Shown: positions 1 to 5,888 of the stretch, in pieces
How positions within the stretch are numbered: position 1 is the stretch's first letter
Layout of the letters: every line of letters starts with the position of its first letter
DNA from: CAZTLE01 sp964614415
GTDB taxonomy: Bacteria; Bacteroidota; Bacteroidia; Flavobacteriales; Flavobacteriaceae
Reading direction: 5' to 3'
NCBI GenBank assembly: GCA_964614415.1
Contig: CAZTLE010000195.1
Span: 1 to 7,485 of the forward strand
Length of the DNA stretch: 7,485 bases
Notes under the pieces: model-generated
The model's database searches: none
What the model was told of the DNA's origin: nothing
What the model saw: only the letters and a program-made list of their open reading frames with translations
Made by a program: the position numbers and the translations under genes

Positions 1-1
1 C

Positions 2-559
2 GGTGAAAATTTGATCGACGATATCAAAGTACGTGTAGAAGATAGCATTCTTAAGATCAGTAACCTTAATAATTGCAACTTGATTCGGGATTACGGGATT
101 TCGAAGGTCTTTGTAGTGACCAATCTCGATACGCTAATAGTTCGCAATAGCTCCGGACTCCCTGTGGAGAATCAGGGACCGCTTAAGTTCCGTCAGCTAA
201 CCTTGATCGCAGAAGACAGGGCCGAAGAAGACGAATTCCATATTGATGGTGATTTTAACCTGAATCAGTTGGATCTGGGATTATTGATTACCAAAGCCAA
301 TGGTATATCGACTTTTCGGCTTAGTGGCAAGGCTGCGGCGGCACGATTCAATCTGTTTGATAGCGATGTACGTGTGGAGGCAGGAGACTTTGAAGTCGAC
401 GCTGTTTCTTTCTTCCATCGAAGCACAAATAAGCTTATCTGTAATCCCCGGGAGAGCATTGTGGGTAGTATTGTAAGTCTGGGTGATGTAGTTGCCAAGA
501 ACAGACCTCCGTTCATCGAGGTGGAAGAACTATTTAGAGGGCGTCTTATTTTTGAGTAG
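2..559 (+). CDS. Head-GIN (DUF2807-like) domain protein, 5'-truncated by the window edge
   Basis: The frame is open from base 2, so the gene enters from upstream. The TTG at 11 is probably internal and not a start. About 185 C-terminal residues are visible. They alternate short hydrophobic and polar strands, as expected for a beta-helix or beta-solenoid, and end in a segment that includes NRPP and GRLIFE. This matches my recollection of flavobacterial putative auto-transporter adhesin, head-GIN domain proteins, which are usually exported with an N-terminal signal peptide. That N-terminus lies outside the window. The molecular role of the family is unknown; a cell-surface or periplasmic location is inference. 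The stop (TAG, 557-559) lies inside the 3' end of gldA on the other strand, a 14-bp tail-to-tail overlap. No separate terminator is visible. The family call is by motif memory only. Confidence 0.75.
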   Translation, partial: GENLIDDIKVRVEDSILKISNLNNCNLIRDYGISKVFVVTNLDTLIVRNSSGLPVENQGPLKFRQLTLIAEDRAEEDEFHIDGDFNLNQLDLGLLITKANGISTFRLSGKAAAARFNLFDSDVRVEAGDFEVDAVSFFHRSTNKLICNPRESIVGSIVSLGDVVAKNRPPFIEVEELFRGRLIFE

Positions 560-1445
560 TCAGCTCGATGAAGAGCTTCTCCAGATTGGTATTCTTTTGA
601 TGTAGCTGAAGAATCTTCAATTCATTATCATGTGCGAAATCGAACACGGCAGCACGCATATCCTCTTCGGTCGCAAAGTGAATCTGGTAGACAAATCCAA
701 CACTGTTTTCCACTTTGGTGACTTTGGGTAATTTCTGAAGCGCCACTTCCTCCACCCGGTAATCGAATTCCACTTCCACGATCTGTTTCCGGGAATCGGA
801 CAGCTCGCTTAGTTTTTTGTCGAGCACTATTTGTCCCTGGTTGATAATTATAACACGGTCGCACATAGCTTCCACTTCCTGCATAATATGTGTGGAAAGA
901 AGTACGGTTTTTTCAGTACCTACATTTTTAATGAGCTCCCGGATCTCGATAATTTGATTGGGGTCCAAACCAGTAGTGGGCTCATCCAGGATCAATACGT
1001 CGGGATCGTGCAGTAAGGCATTCGCAAGTCCTACGCGTTGCCGGTATCCCTTGGATAGCTGTCCTATTTTCTTATGAGCTTCGGGCGTAAGTCCTGTTTG
1101 CTCGATCACTTCATCAATGCGCGATCTCGGAGCCTTGTAGATATCTGCATTGAAGCGCAGGTACTCGCGTACATACATATCGAGATATAACGGATTGTGC
1201 TCAGGTAGATAGCCTATACTCTTTTGGACGTTCCTGGATGCCTCGGTAACAGAGTGTCCGTTTACGGAGGCCGTTCCATCCGAAGCAGTAATATAGGTAG
1301 TAAGTATCTTCATCATAGTAGACTTCCCGGCACCGTTGGGACCCAGGAATCCGACAATCTCACCTTTGGATACAGAAAACGACACATCATTCAGTGCCTT
1401 TTGTGCTCCGTAATTCTTGGTGATATGTTGTACTTCTATCGACAT
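546..1445 (-). CDS. gldA: GldA-type ABC transporter ATP-binding protein
   Basis: A 299-residue ATPase of the ABC-2 class. Visible motifs are Walker A GPNGAGKST (residues 35-43), the ABC signature LSKGYRQRVGLA (130-141), Walker B VLILDEP with D154 and E155, the D-loop GLD (159-161) and the switch histidine H186. The Q-loop position reads YLPEHNPLY (79-87) with Pro-Glu in place of glutamine, which I regard as usual for this subfamily. Residues from about 215 to 299 form a C-terminal extension outside the nucleotide-binding fold. In Flavobacterium johnsoniae, GldA works with the membrane proteins GldF and GldG and was identified through gliding-motility mutants. No gldF or gldG lies in this window, so the partner permease must be elsewhere, and a role in gliding here is inference. 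The length is typical of the family. The gene is divergent from the pheA operon, and its 3' end overlaps the GIN-domain gene by 14 bp. It could also be another ABC-2 exporter ATPase, but the overall sequence fits GldA well. Confidence 0.88.
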   Translation of the reverse strand: MSIEVQHITKNYGAQKALNDVSFSVSKGEIVGFLGPNGAGKSTMMKILTTYITASDGTASVNGHSVTEASRNVQKSIGYLPEHNPLYLDMYVREYLRFNADIYKAPRSRIDEVIEQTGLTPEAHKKIGQLSKGYRQRVGLANALLHDPDVLILDEPTTGLDPNQIIEIRELIKNVGTEKTVLLSTHIMQEVEAMCDRVIIINQGQIVLDKKLSELSDSRKQIVEVEFDYRVEEVALQKLPKVTKVENSVGFVYQIHFATEEDMRAAVFDFAHDNELKILQLHQKNTNLEKLFIELTTQK

Positions 1446-1457
1446 ATGTTACGACGT

Positions 1458-1465
1458 CAAAACTA
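1458..1465 (-). promoter_or_regulatory. Putative -7 box of the gldA promoter
   Basis: On the minus strand this reads TAGTTTTG, an exact match to the Bacteroidetes -7 consensus TAnnTTTG. It lies 12 nt before the gldA start codon, so the transcript would have a very short leader of under about 10 nt. No clear TTTG -33 element is seen at the expected distance; that stretch is T-rich instead. Confidence 0.4.
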
Positions 1466-1491
1466 CACAATTAAAAAAGTGAAAAAAAGAT

Positions 1492-1521
1492 TTTGTCCTT
1501 TTTATAAAATGACTACTTTAG
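1492..1521 (+). promoter_or_regulatory. Putative promoter of the pheA leader transcript
   Basis: A TTTG at 1492-1495 is followed, after an 18-bp spacer, by TACTTTAG at 1514-1521. The latter matches the Bacteroidetes -7 box TAnnTTTG at all but one position. Transcription would start near 1525-1530, just before the leader-peptide ATG at 1539. That is the position expected if the leader peptide and the terminator belong to the pheA transcript. Confidence 0.5.
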
Positions 1522-1538
1522 CCCTATACAAACGACGA

Positions 1539-1610
1539 ATGAACACATTCAGTACATATTTCAACTTTTGGTTTTTCTATTTTACAGATAAGACCGGGGT
1601 TGATATGTAA
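1539..1610 (+). CDS. Aromatic-rich leader peptide of the pheA operon (attenuator)
   Basis: This small frame begins with ATG at 1539 and ends with TAA at 1608-1610, encoding 23 residues. Six are Phe (4, 8, 10, 12, 13, 15), two are Tyr (7, 14) and one is Trp (11). Residues 7-15 read YFNFWFFYF, eight aromatics in nine codons. The frame sits between a putative promoter and a U-tract hairpin, directly ahead of prephenate dehydratase. This is the arrangement of the E. coli pheL-pheA attenuator, whose leader peptide is also Phe-rich. The inferred job is not to make a useful protein. Ribosome progress through the aromatic codons would report the supply of charged tRNA-Phe, and possibly tRNA-Tyr and tRNA-Trp. 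No Shine-Dalgarno sequence precedes the ATG, as is usual in Flavobacteriia. The frame is open further upstream, but those codons lie in the promoter and on the antisense strand of gldA. Use of this start is inferred; the codon bias toward aromatics is directly visible. Confidence 0.82.
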   Translation: MNTFSTYFNFWFFYFTDKTGVDM

Positions 1611-1664
1611 TTGTTTAAGCATATAATTGATACAAATCCCGGAACATGTTCCGGGATTTTTTTT
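1562..1664 (+). promoter_or_regulatory. Mutually exclusive leader RNA structures (transcription attenuator)
   Basis: Four segments can pair in alternative ways. Region 1 (1562-1571, CAACTTTTGG, inside the aromatic codons) can pair imperfectly with region 2 (1594-1602, CCGGGGTTG): six Watson-Crick pairs, three G-U pairs and one bulged U. Region 2 (1594-1601, CCGGGGTT) can instead pair with region 3 (1635-1642, AATCCCGG) through eight consecutive pairs, one of them G-U. A further three pairs (1604-1606 with 1630-1632) are possible across a small internal loop. Region 3 is also the 5' arm of the terminator that closes with region 4 (1649-1659). A ribosome stalled mid-leader would cover region 1 and favour 2:3 (read-through). 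A ribosome at the stop codon would cover region 2 and favour 3:4 (termination). The pairings were worked out by hand; no folding energies were computed. Confidence 0.72.
1634..1664 (+). terminator. Intrinsic terminator in the pheA leader
   Basis: A perfect 26-bp palindrome (1634-1659) forms an 11-bp stem, AAATCCCGGAA paired with TTCCGGGATTT, around a CATG loop. It runs into eight consecutive T residues (1657-1664) on the plus strand. On the minus strand only a short T-run follows, so it is oriented for plus-strand transcription. The gene upstream, gldA, is transcribed away from it, so it cannot be that gene's 3' terminator. The only transcript it can end is the pheA leader, which marks it as an attenuator hairpin. 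A perfect dyad could alternatively be a repressor operator, but the adjoining T-tract favours termination. Confidence 0.85.
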
Positions 1665-1691
1665 GAACACTATACAAAGAACGTTACCAGT

Positions 1692-2558
1692 ATGAAAATT
1701 GCAATTCAGGGAATCGAAAATTCCTTTCACCACGTCGCGGTGGAGACCTTATTCCCGGATACCGATATAGAACTTGTTAAATGTGACTCGTTCGGAAAGG
1801 TAACCGACCAGGTCGCCTCGCGCTCAGCCGAGTTCGGAGTGTTAGCTATTGAGAACACTATTGCGGGCTCCATTTTACCAAACTACAATTTGATTGATTC
1901 AGGTGCTTTTCGAATCTATGATGAGGTATTTCTCAATATCCAGATGTACGTCATGGCGTTGCCATCGGAGTCCATTCATGATATCCGGGAGATTCATTCG
2001 CATCCGGTGGCCTTGCTTCAATGTAAAGACTATTTGAAGCGTTTTCCGCCACAGTTCAAAGTGATCGAGGGGAAGGATACGGCCTCGGCAGCAAAGCGAA
2101 TTAAGGAGAATCAGTTGAAGGGTGTAGCGGCCATTGCCGGAAAACAGGTGGCCGAGAAGCTCGGACTGAAGATACTCGATTCCCGCGTTCAGGATATCAA
2201 AGAGAACCAAACGCGATTTGTACTTGTAGGCAGACCCGGAGAAGATGTATCTCTTCAAGCGAACAAAGCGACCTTAAAGTTTAAACTGGATCATTCCGTG
2301 GGAAGTCTTTCACAAGCATTACAGGTATTCAGTACCTTCGGTATTAACCTTACCAAGATCCAGTCATTGCCTGTTTTGGGTACTCCCTGGAAATATGCCT
2401 TTTTTGTCGACGTGCTGTTTGATGACGGAGAACTTTTTGACGAAGTGGTTACCGTATTGCGAAAAGCTGTAAAAGAATTAAAGGTTTTGGGGATTTACCG
2501 ACAAAATTCAAACAATGCCCCAAGCGAACTTTCTAATGTACTAACTCATGGAAAATAA
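1692..2558 (+). CDS. pheA: Prephenate dehydratase with C-terminal ACT domain
   Basis: This gene converts prephenate to phenylpyruvate, the committed step of phenylalanine synthesis, in the cytoplasm. From the ATG at 1692 the product has 288 residues. The catalytic PDT domain (about 1-180) shows ENTIAGS (54-60), SHPVALLQC (103-111), DTASAA (129-134) and the hallmark TRF (174-176) in NQTRFVLVG. An ACT regulatory domain follows (about 193-270), with VGSLSQAL (203-210) and IQSLP (223-227), which occupies the place of the ESRP motif that binds phenylalanine in other PDTs. Feedback inhibition by Phe is therefore expected from the family. There is no N-terminal chorismate mutase; that activity is on the next gene. 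The frame extends upstream to a TTG at 1611, but those codons run through the terminator hairpin, so 1692, where homology begins, is preferred. No Shine-Dalgarno is seen. The coding sequence overlaps the next gene by 11 bp, which suggests coupled translation. Confidence 0.95.
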   Translation: MKIAIQGIENSFHHVAVETLFPDTDIELVKCDSFGKVTDQVASRSAEFGVLAIENTIAGSILPNYNLIDSGAFRIYDEVFLNIQMYVMALPSESIHDIREIHSHPVALLQCKDYLKRFPPQFKVIEGKDTASAAKRIKENQLKGVAAIAGKQVAEKLGLKILDSRVQDIKENQTRFVLVGRPGEDVSLQANKATLKFKLDHSVGSLSQALQVFSTFGINLTKIQSLPVLGTPWKYAFFVDVLFDDGELFDEVVTVLRKAVKELKVLGIYRQNSNNAPSELSNVLTHGK

Positions 2559-3630
2559 GAAGGAATTACGAAGCTGGTTGGATGGGATGAAGCTGGCACA
2601 CCCAATAGTTATTGCGGGTCCTTGCAGCGCCGAGACGGAAGAACAGCTTCTCACCATAGCACATAAACTTAAAGACACGGATACCAATGTACTCCGCGCA
2701 GGAATCTGGAAGCCCAGAACCCGACCCGGCAGTTTCGAAGGTGTGGGAGCGGTCGGTTTACAGTGGTTGCAGCGTGCCAAAGAAGAAACGGGATTGCTTA
2801 CCACCACCGAAGTGGCTAACGCTTCTCATGTGGAACTGGCGCTAAAACACGATGTAGATATTCTGTGGATCGGGGCCCGGACAACGGTCTCTCCCTTCAT
2901 TGTACAGGAGATCGCCGATGCGCTGCGTGGAACCGAAAAAACAGTACTTATCAAGAACCCGGTAAATCCCGATCTGGCGCTCTGGATTGGTGCCGTGGAA
3001 CGCTTTCACCATGCCGATGTGGCCAATCTTGGTGTAATTCACCGCGGCTTCTCTACCTATGAGAAAACCCGCTATCGCAACAATCCGGAGTGGCAAATCC
3101 CCATTGATCTGCAAGCTCGTTTTCCCGATCTGCCGCTTATTTTGGATCCGTCGCATATTGCCGGTCGCAGGGATATCATATTCGATCTTTGTCAAACGGC
3201 ATTGGATCTTAACTATGATGGCCTCATGGTGGAGACCCATCACGATCCGGACAATGCGTGGAGTGATGCGAAGCAGCAAATTACTCCGGATACGCTGGAT
3301 CAAATGACGGTAGATCTTCGTATCCGCGAAGAGGAAAGCCAGGAAACTGAATTTCGGAATAAGTTGGCCACTATGCGTACCCAAATTGATGTGGTCGACC
3401 ATAAGCTGATTGAACTTCTGGGCAAGCGTATGAAGATCGCAGATGAGATCGGATTGCTTAAGAAGAAGAACAACGTGGCTATTTTACAATCCAGAAGATG
3501 GAATGAAATTCTGGGCAAAATGATCCTCGAAGGAGAGGAGAACGCTTTGAGCGAAGAGTTTATTCTGAAGATATTCAAAGCCATTCACCAGGAATCCATA
3601 AATCATCAGGAAGAAGTGTACAAAGCGTAG
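2548..3630 (+). CDS. Bifunctional 3-deoxy-7-phosphoheptulonate synthase / chorismate mutase
   Basis: A 360-residue cytoplasmic enzyme joining the first shikimate-pathway step (PEP plus erythrose 4-phosphate to DAHP) to the branch-point step (chorismate to prephenate). Residues 15-260 form a type I-beta DAHP synthase barrel: AGPCSAET (23-30, metal ligand C26), KPRT (55-58), GART (109-112), KNPVNPD (136-142), DPSH (200-203, H203), and VETHHDPDNAWSDAKQ (228-243) with E229 and D233 as likely metal ligands. Residues 270-350 form an AroQ-type chorismate mutase. Its R277, R294, K305 or K306, E320 and Q348 plausibly match the E. coli active-site R11, R28, K39, E52 and Q88. A C-terminal mutase is the Bacteroidetes arrangement; Bacillus carries it at the N-terminus. 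In a relative from Prevotella, prephenate inhibits the synthase through the mutase domain; the same control here is inference. The start overlaps pheA by 11 bp. No hairpin terminator follows. Symbols in use vary (aroF, aroG, aroA), so none is given. Confidence 0.94.
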   Translation: MENKKELRSWLDGMKLAHPIVIAGPCSAETEEQLLTIAHKLKDTDTNVLRAGIWKPRTRPGSFEGVGAVGLQWLQRAKEETGLLTTTEVANASHVELALKHDVDILWIGARTTVSPFIVQEIADALRGTEKTVLIKNPVNPDLALWIGAVERFHHADVANLGVIHRGFSTYEKTRYRNNPEWQIPIDLQARFPDLPLILDPSHIAGRRDIIFDLCQTALDLNYDGLMVETHHDPDNAWSDAKQQITPDTLDQMTVDLRIREEESQETEFRNKLATMRTQIDVVDHKLIELLGKRMKIADEIGLLKKKNNVAILQSRRWNEILGKMILEGEENALSEEFILKIFKAIHQESINHQEEVYKA

Positions 3631-3633
3631 TTT

Positions 3634-3661
3634 TTTGTTTTTGAAGAAAGTGTTACATTTG
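3634..3661 (+). promoter_or_regulatory. Putative promoter of the exported-protein gene at 3728
   Basis: TTTG at 3634-3637 is followed after 16 bp by TACATTTG at 3654-3661, an exact match to the Bacteroidetes -7 box TAnnTTTG. The spacer is slightly short. It would give a 5' leader of roughly 60 nt before the ATG at 3728 and make that gene independent of the pheA operon. Confidence 0.45.
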
Positions 3662-3727
3662 GCCCGTTAGCAACACCCTCCTTCGCTGACGAGACCATAC
3701 ACATAGAAATCAAAACACTACAGTAAC

Positions 3728-5374
3728 ATGAGAAAATTTACACTAGCCATCCTCATGGCCTTTTTTGCAATTGGCATTAGTTTAGGCCAGGGAACCTTAG
3801 GCCCTATTACGTTTACACACGGTAAGGAGATTGAAGAAGACAGCGAGAAGATCGTTCGAATCGCCGGAGAAGCCAATAACAAAGTATATACATTGGCGAC
3901 CAAAGGGAAGAACTATTTTATCAAGGTTTTCGATTCGGCCGAAATGGCGCTACAGGCCACTCATAAGGTGGAACTACCCGAATTTAAAGGAAAGGATGTC
4001 GATTTTGAAGACATCTTTGTCATCAACGGAAATATCTTCGTTATAGGTAGTGCCTTTGATAAAAAAGCCAAGAAAGCATCGTTATTCGGTTTTGGAGTTT
4101 CCCCGGACGGTAAACCCGGTTCCAGCAGTACCTCACTATTTTCCACACCTGTGACCAAGAAGAAAGAGAAAGGCGCTTTTTACTTCAGGGAATCCCCCGA
4201 TGGAGAACGACTGCTCATCCTGCATGCTGCCCTCTTTGAGAAGAATGATGAAGTTCAGTATGAAATAAAACTGTTCGACGACGGCCTAAACGAGATTATG
4301 AGTAATCGTGAAAAGGTTCCCTTTAAGGACAGAAAAGATCTTGAGTTTACCATTTCCGACTTTGACACAAGTATCTATGGTGATGTGTTTGTAGCTATAA
4401 ATGAGAGCTACCGTGACCGAAAGAGCAAAACGAACGTTGAAAAGTTCGAGCTACATGCCTTTAAAGCGGATAAGGGTTATGAGAAAGAAGTGATCAACAT
4501 TGATTTCACCAACAGAGAGGTGATCAATTGTGAGATGATGGCCAATCAGGACGGTAAAGTACGCTTGGTAGGTTTCTATTCCAGTGTCCGCAAGAGTGGA
4601 AAGGCCAACAAAGAGCTCAAGGGAATTTATGCCGCTACTGTAAACGCGTCTACCAACGCAGTGGACGGTTTGGAATTCAACGAATTCGACTATGAGACCA
4701 AAGTAAAACTCATCGGAGAACGTCGCGCCAAGAAAGGAAAGGATGTTAAACCGCGTTATGTGAGTCACAGTCTTATTGAAAAAGAAAACGGAGGGCTTAT
4801 CCTGCTTTCCGAATACCAATTGGTGGGTGTAGGCCGAAGCTCCGGGCTGGGGCCTTTGTCACTTACACCTGTTACCTATGTGCACAACGAGATCATAGTT
4901 ACATCCCTGAATCCGGATGGAACGGTGGCATGGGCCAATGTAATTCCGAAAGATCAAAAGGCGGCATTCACAACCGTATCTCTTGGGATGTTTGCCTTTG
5001 CAGGGAATTCCAACTTCTCGGTAGGTGCCGGAGTCAATGTGCCACTGGGAGTGCTAGGAAAAGGACCCGAATATCTAAGCGCCATGCCTATCTATAAGGA
5101 CGGGACACTCACTGTGGTGTTCAACGATAATGACAAGAACATTGGCGTTACGGACATTGAAGAGATCAAACCTTTAGGCAACTATAATAAAGCAGTGCCT
5201 ACGGCTTTTGTGTTCGACTCGACAGGAAACCTGGATCGTATCGATCAGGGAGAATACAAAGATGGTCAGTTGATTCTTCGGCCGTTGGTCTATTATCGAA
5301 CCAGTAATGACGAATACATTATTTATTCTTCCCGAAAGGATATTGACAAACTGGGAAGAATGCGTATAGAATAA
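3728..5374 (+). CDS. Exported protein of unknown function, 548 residues
   Basis: I do not recognise this family. The N-terminus is a clear Sec signal peptide: MRK, then a hydrophobic stretch from about 5 to 18, with probable cleavage after ISLG (residue 20) so that the mature protein begins at Gln21. There is no lipobox cysteine. The remainder has no evident transmembrane segment and is rich in Lys, Asp and Glu. It contains many short beta-strand-like stretches separated by Asp/Gly turns, for example SPDGK, SPDGER and NPDGT, which resemble beta-propeller blades. No catalytic motif stands out. The C-terminus lacks a recognisable type IX secretion sorting domain, so a periplasmic location or a loose outer-membrane association is more likely than secretion. 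It has its own promoter-like sequence upstream and ends at a strong hairpin shared with the converging gene. ATG 3728 is supported by the signal peptide starting there. The fold suggestion is low confidence; the existence of the gene is not in doubt. Confidence 0.85.
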   Translation: MRKFTLAILMAFFAIGISLGQGTLGPITFTHGKEIEEDSEKIVRIAGEANNKVYTLATKGKNYFIKVFDSAEMALQATHKVELPEFKGKDVDFEDIFVINGNIFVIGSAFDKKAKKASLFGFGVSPDGKPGSSSTSLFSTPVTKKKEKGAFYFRESPDGERLLILHAALFEKNDEVQYEIKLFDDGLNEIMSNREKVPFKDRKDLEFTISDFDTSIYGDVFVAINESYRDRKSKTNVEKFELHAFKADKGYEKEVINIDFTNREVINCEMMANQDGKVRLVGFYSSVRKSGKANKELKGIYAATVNASTNAVDGLEFNEFDYETKVKLIGERRAKKGKDVKPRYVSHSLIEKENGGLILLSEYQLVGVGRSSGLGPLSLTPVTYVHNEIIVTSLNPDGTVAWANVIPKDQKAAFTTVSLGMFAFAGNSNFSVGAGVNVPLGVLGKGPEYLSAMPIYKDGTLTVVFNDNDKNIGVTDIEEIKPLGNYNKAVPTAFVFDSTGNLDRIDQGEYKDGQLILRPLVYYRTSNDEYIIYSSRKDIDKLGRMRIE

Positions 5375-5385
5375 GCCAGTAAGAC

Positions 5386-5410
5386 AAAACCCGCCTCAAA
5401 GCGGGTTTTT
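5386..5410. terminator. Bidirectional intrinsic terminator between convergent genes
   Basis: A 9-bp stem, AAAACCCGC (5386-5394) paired with GCGGGTTTT (5401-5409), encloses the loop CTCAAA. It lies 12 nt after the stop of the 548-residue exported protein gene and 9 nt beyond the stop of the opposing gene. The T-run is better on the plus strand (TTTTTG followed by TTTTT) than on the minus strand (TTTTG), so termination is probably stronger for the plus-strand gene. Confidence 0.85.
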
Positions 5411-5418
5411 GTTTTTAA

Positions 5419-5877
5419 TTACTTGTTTAGCTTTCTCTTGAAAATATACCGGGTGATAAAAATCCCCTGTCCATCCGTCTCCCCGGCGTCGCTTTCTACA
5501 GCGCTGGTCACAAAAGCGAGATCCCATCCCTGGGCGACCATGTCATTTATTTTTGATGAGATAACAGCATCATTTGCCGCGATGTTCTGAAAACGAATAC
5601 CTCCGAGGTTATAGAAATTAAGCAGCTTGGTTTCATCAAAGTCCTTCACCCGAATATCGGAGCGCTTTGATTTATTTCGGGTATTGTCGTTCTCCGTTTG
5701 TGTTGAAGTGAAATCTTTGTAATCTCTGTCCGCATTGGAAGAAATAATACGGGATCTACCCAACCCTCCGGGCACTATAGACTCGACACTCGTTATTACT
5801 CTAACTTCGTACTCCTGAGCTTGCAGGTCCATGGCAATTAGGCTGAAAAGTGCAACAGCCAAACAAAATTTCCTCAT
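5419..5877 (-). CDS. Small exported protein of unknown function with a DUF4177-like C-terminus
   Basis: The product is 152 residues. A signal peptide covers about residues 1-20 (MRK, hydrophobic core, then LQA|QEYEV), with probable cleavage before Gln21. The middle (about 35-75) is polar and probably disordered, rich in Ser, Thr, Asn and Asp. The C-terminal half contains NFYNLGGIRFQN (87-98), then a Gly-Trp motif QGWDLAFVTSAVESD (116-130), and ends with FITRYIFKRKL. A helix ending in a GW-[DE]-L motif and a closing strand ending in FKR resembles the DUF4177 pattern found in many small bacterial proteins. Related proteins occur in other flavobacteria to my recollection. No enzymatic motif is visible and the function is unknown; a periplasmic location is inferred from the signal peptide. 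It converges on the preceding gene with a shared terminator and is divergent from rsgA across an 86-bp gap. Confidence 0.82.
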   Translation of the reverse strand: MRKFCLAVALFSLIAMDLQAQEYEVRVITSVESIVPGGLGRSRIISSNADRDYKDFTSTQTENDNTRNKSKRSDIRVKDFDETKLLNFYNLGGIRFQNIAANDAVISSKINDMVAQGWDLAFVTSAVESDAGETDGQGIFITRYIFKRKLNK

Positions 5878-5888
5878 GATTGTGGTGA

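Noticed and set aside
562..577. Inverted repeat AGCTC-GATGAA-GAGCT near the gldA and GIN gene ends
   Set aside because: A five-base-pair stem inside gldA coding sequence with no T-run on either side; not a convincing terminator.
1224..1538. Longer plus-strand frame upstream of the leader peptide
   Set aside because: It is antisense to gldA and passes through the promoter region. Only the part from ATG 1539 has the aromatic-rich composition and a sensible position relative to the promoter.
1611..1691. N-terminal extension of PheA from TTG 1611
   Set aside because: The extra 27 codons translate the terminator hairpin and T-tract and precede the point where prephenate dehydratase homology begins (MKIAIQG). 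ATG 1692 is the better start.
1539..1691. T-box riboswitch as an alternative explanation for the pheA leader
   Set aside because: The leader is too short and has no T-box consensus or specifier stem. The translated aromatic run explains it better, and T-boxes are mainly found in Gram-positive bacteria.
1524..1733. Minus-strand frame of about 69 codons across the gldA-pheA intergenic region
   Set aside because: It is the reverse shadow of the leader and palindrome, has no promoter of its own, and lacks any recognisable protein features.
2842..3402. Long minus-strand frame of 186 codons inside the DAHP synthase gene
   Set aside because: It is fully antisense to a well-conserved enzyme and its translation has no recognisable motif; typical shadow frame.
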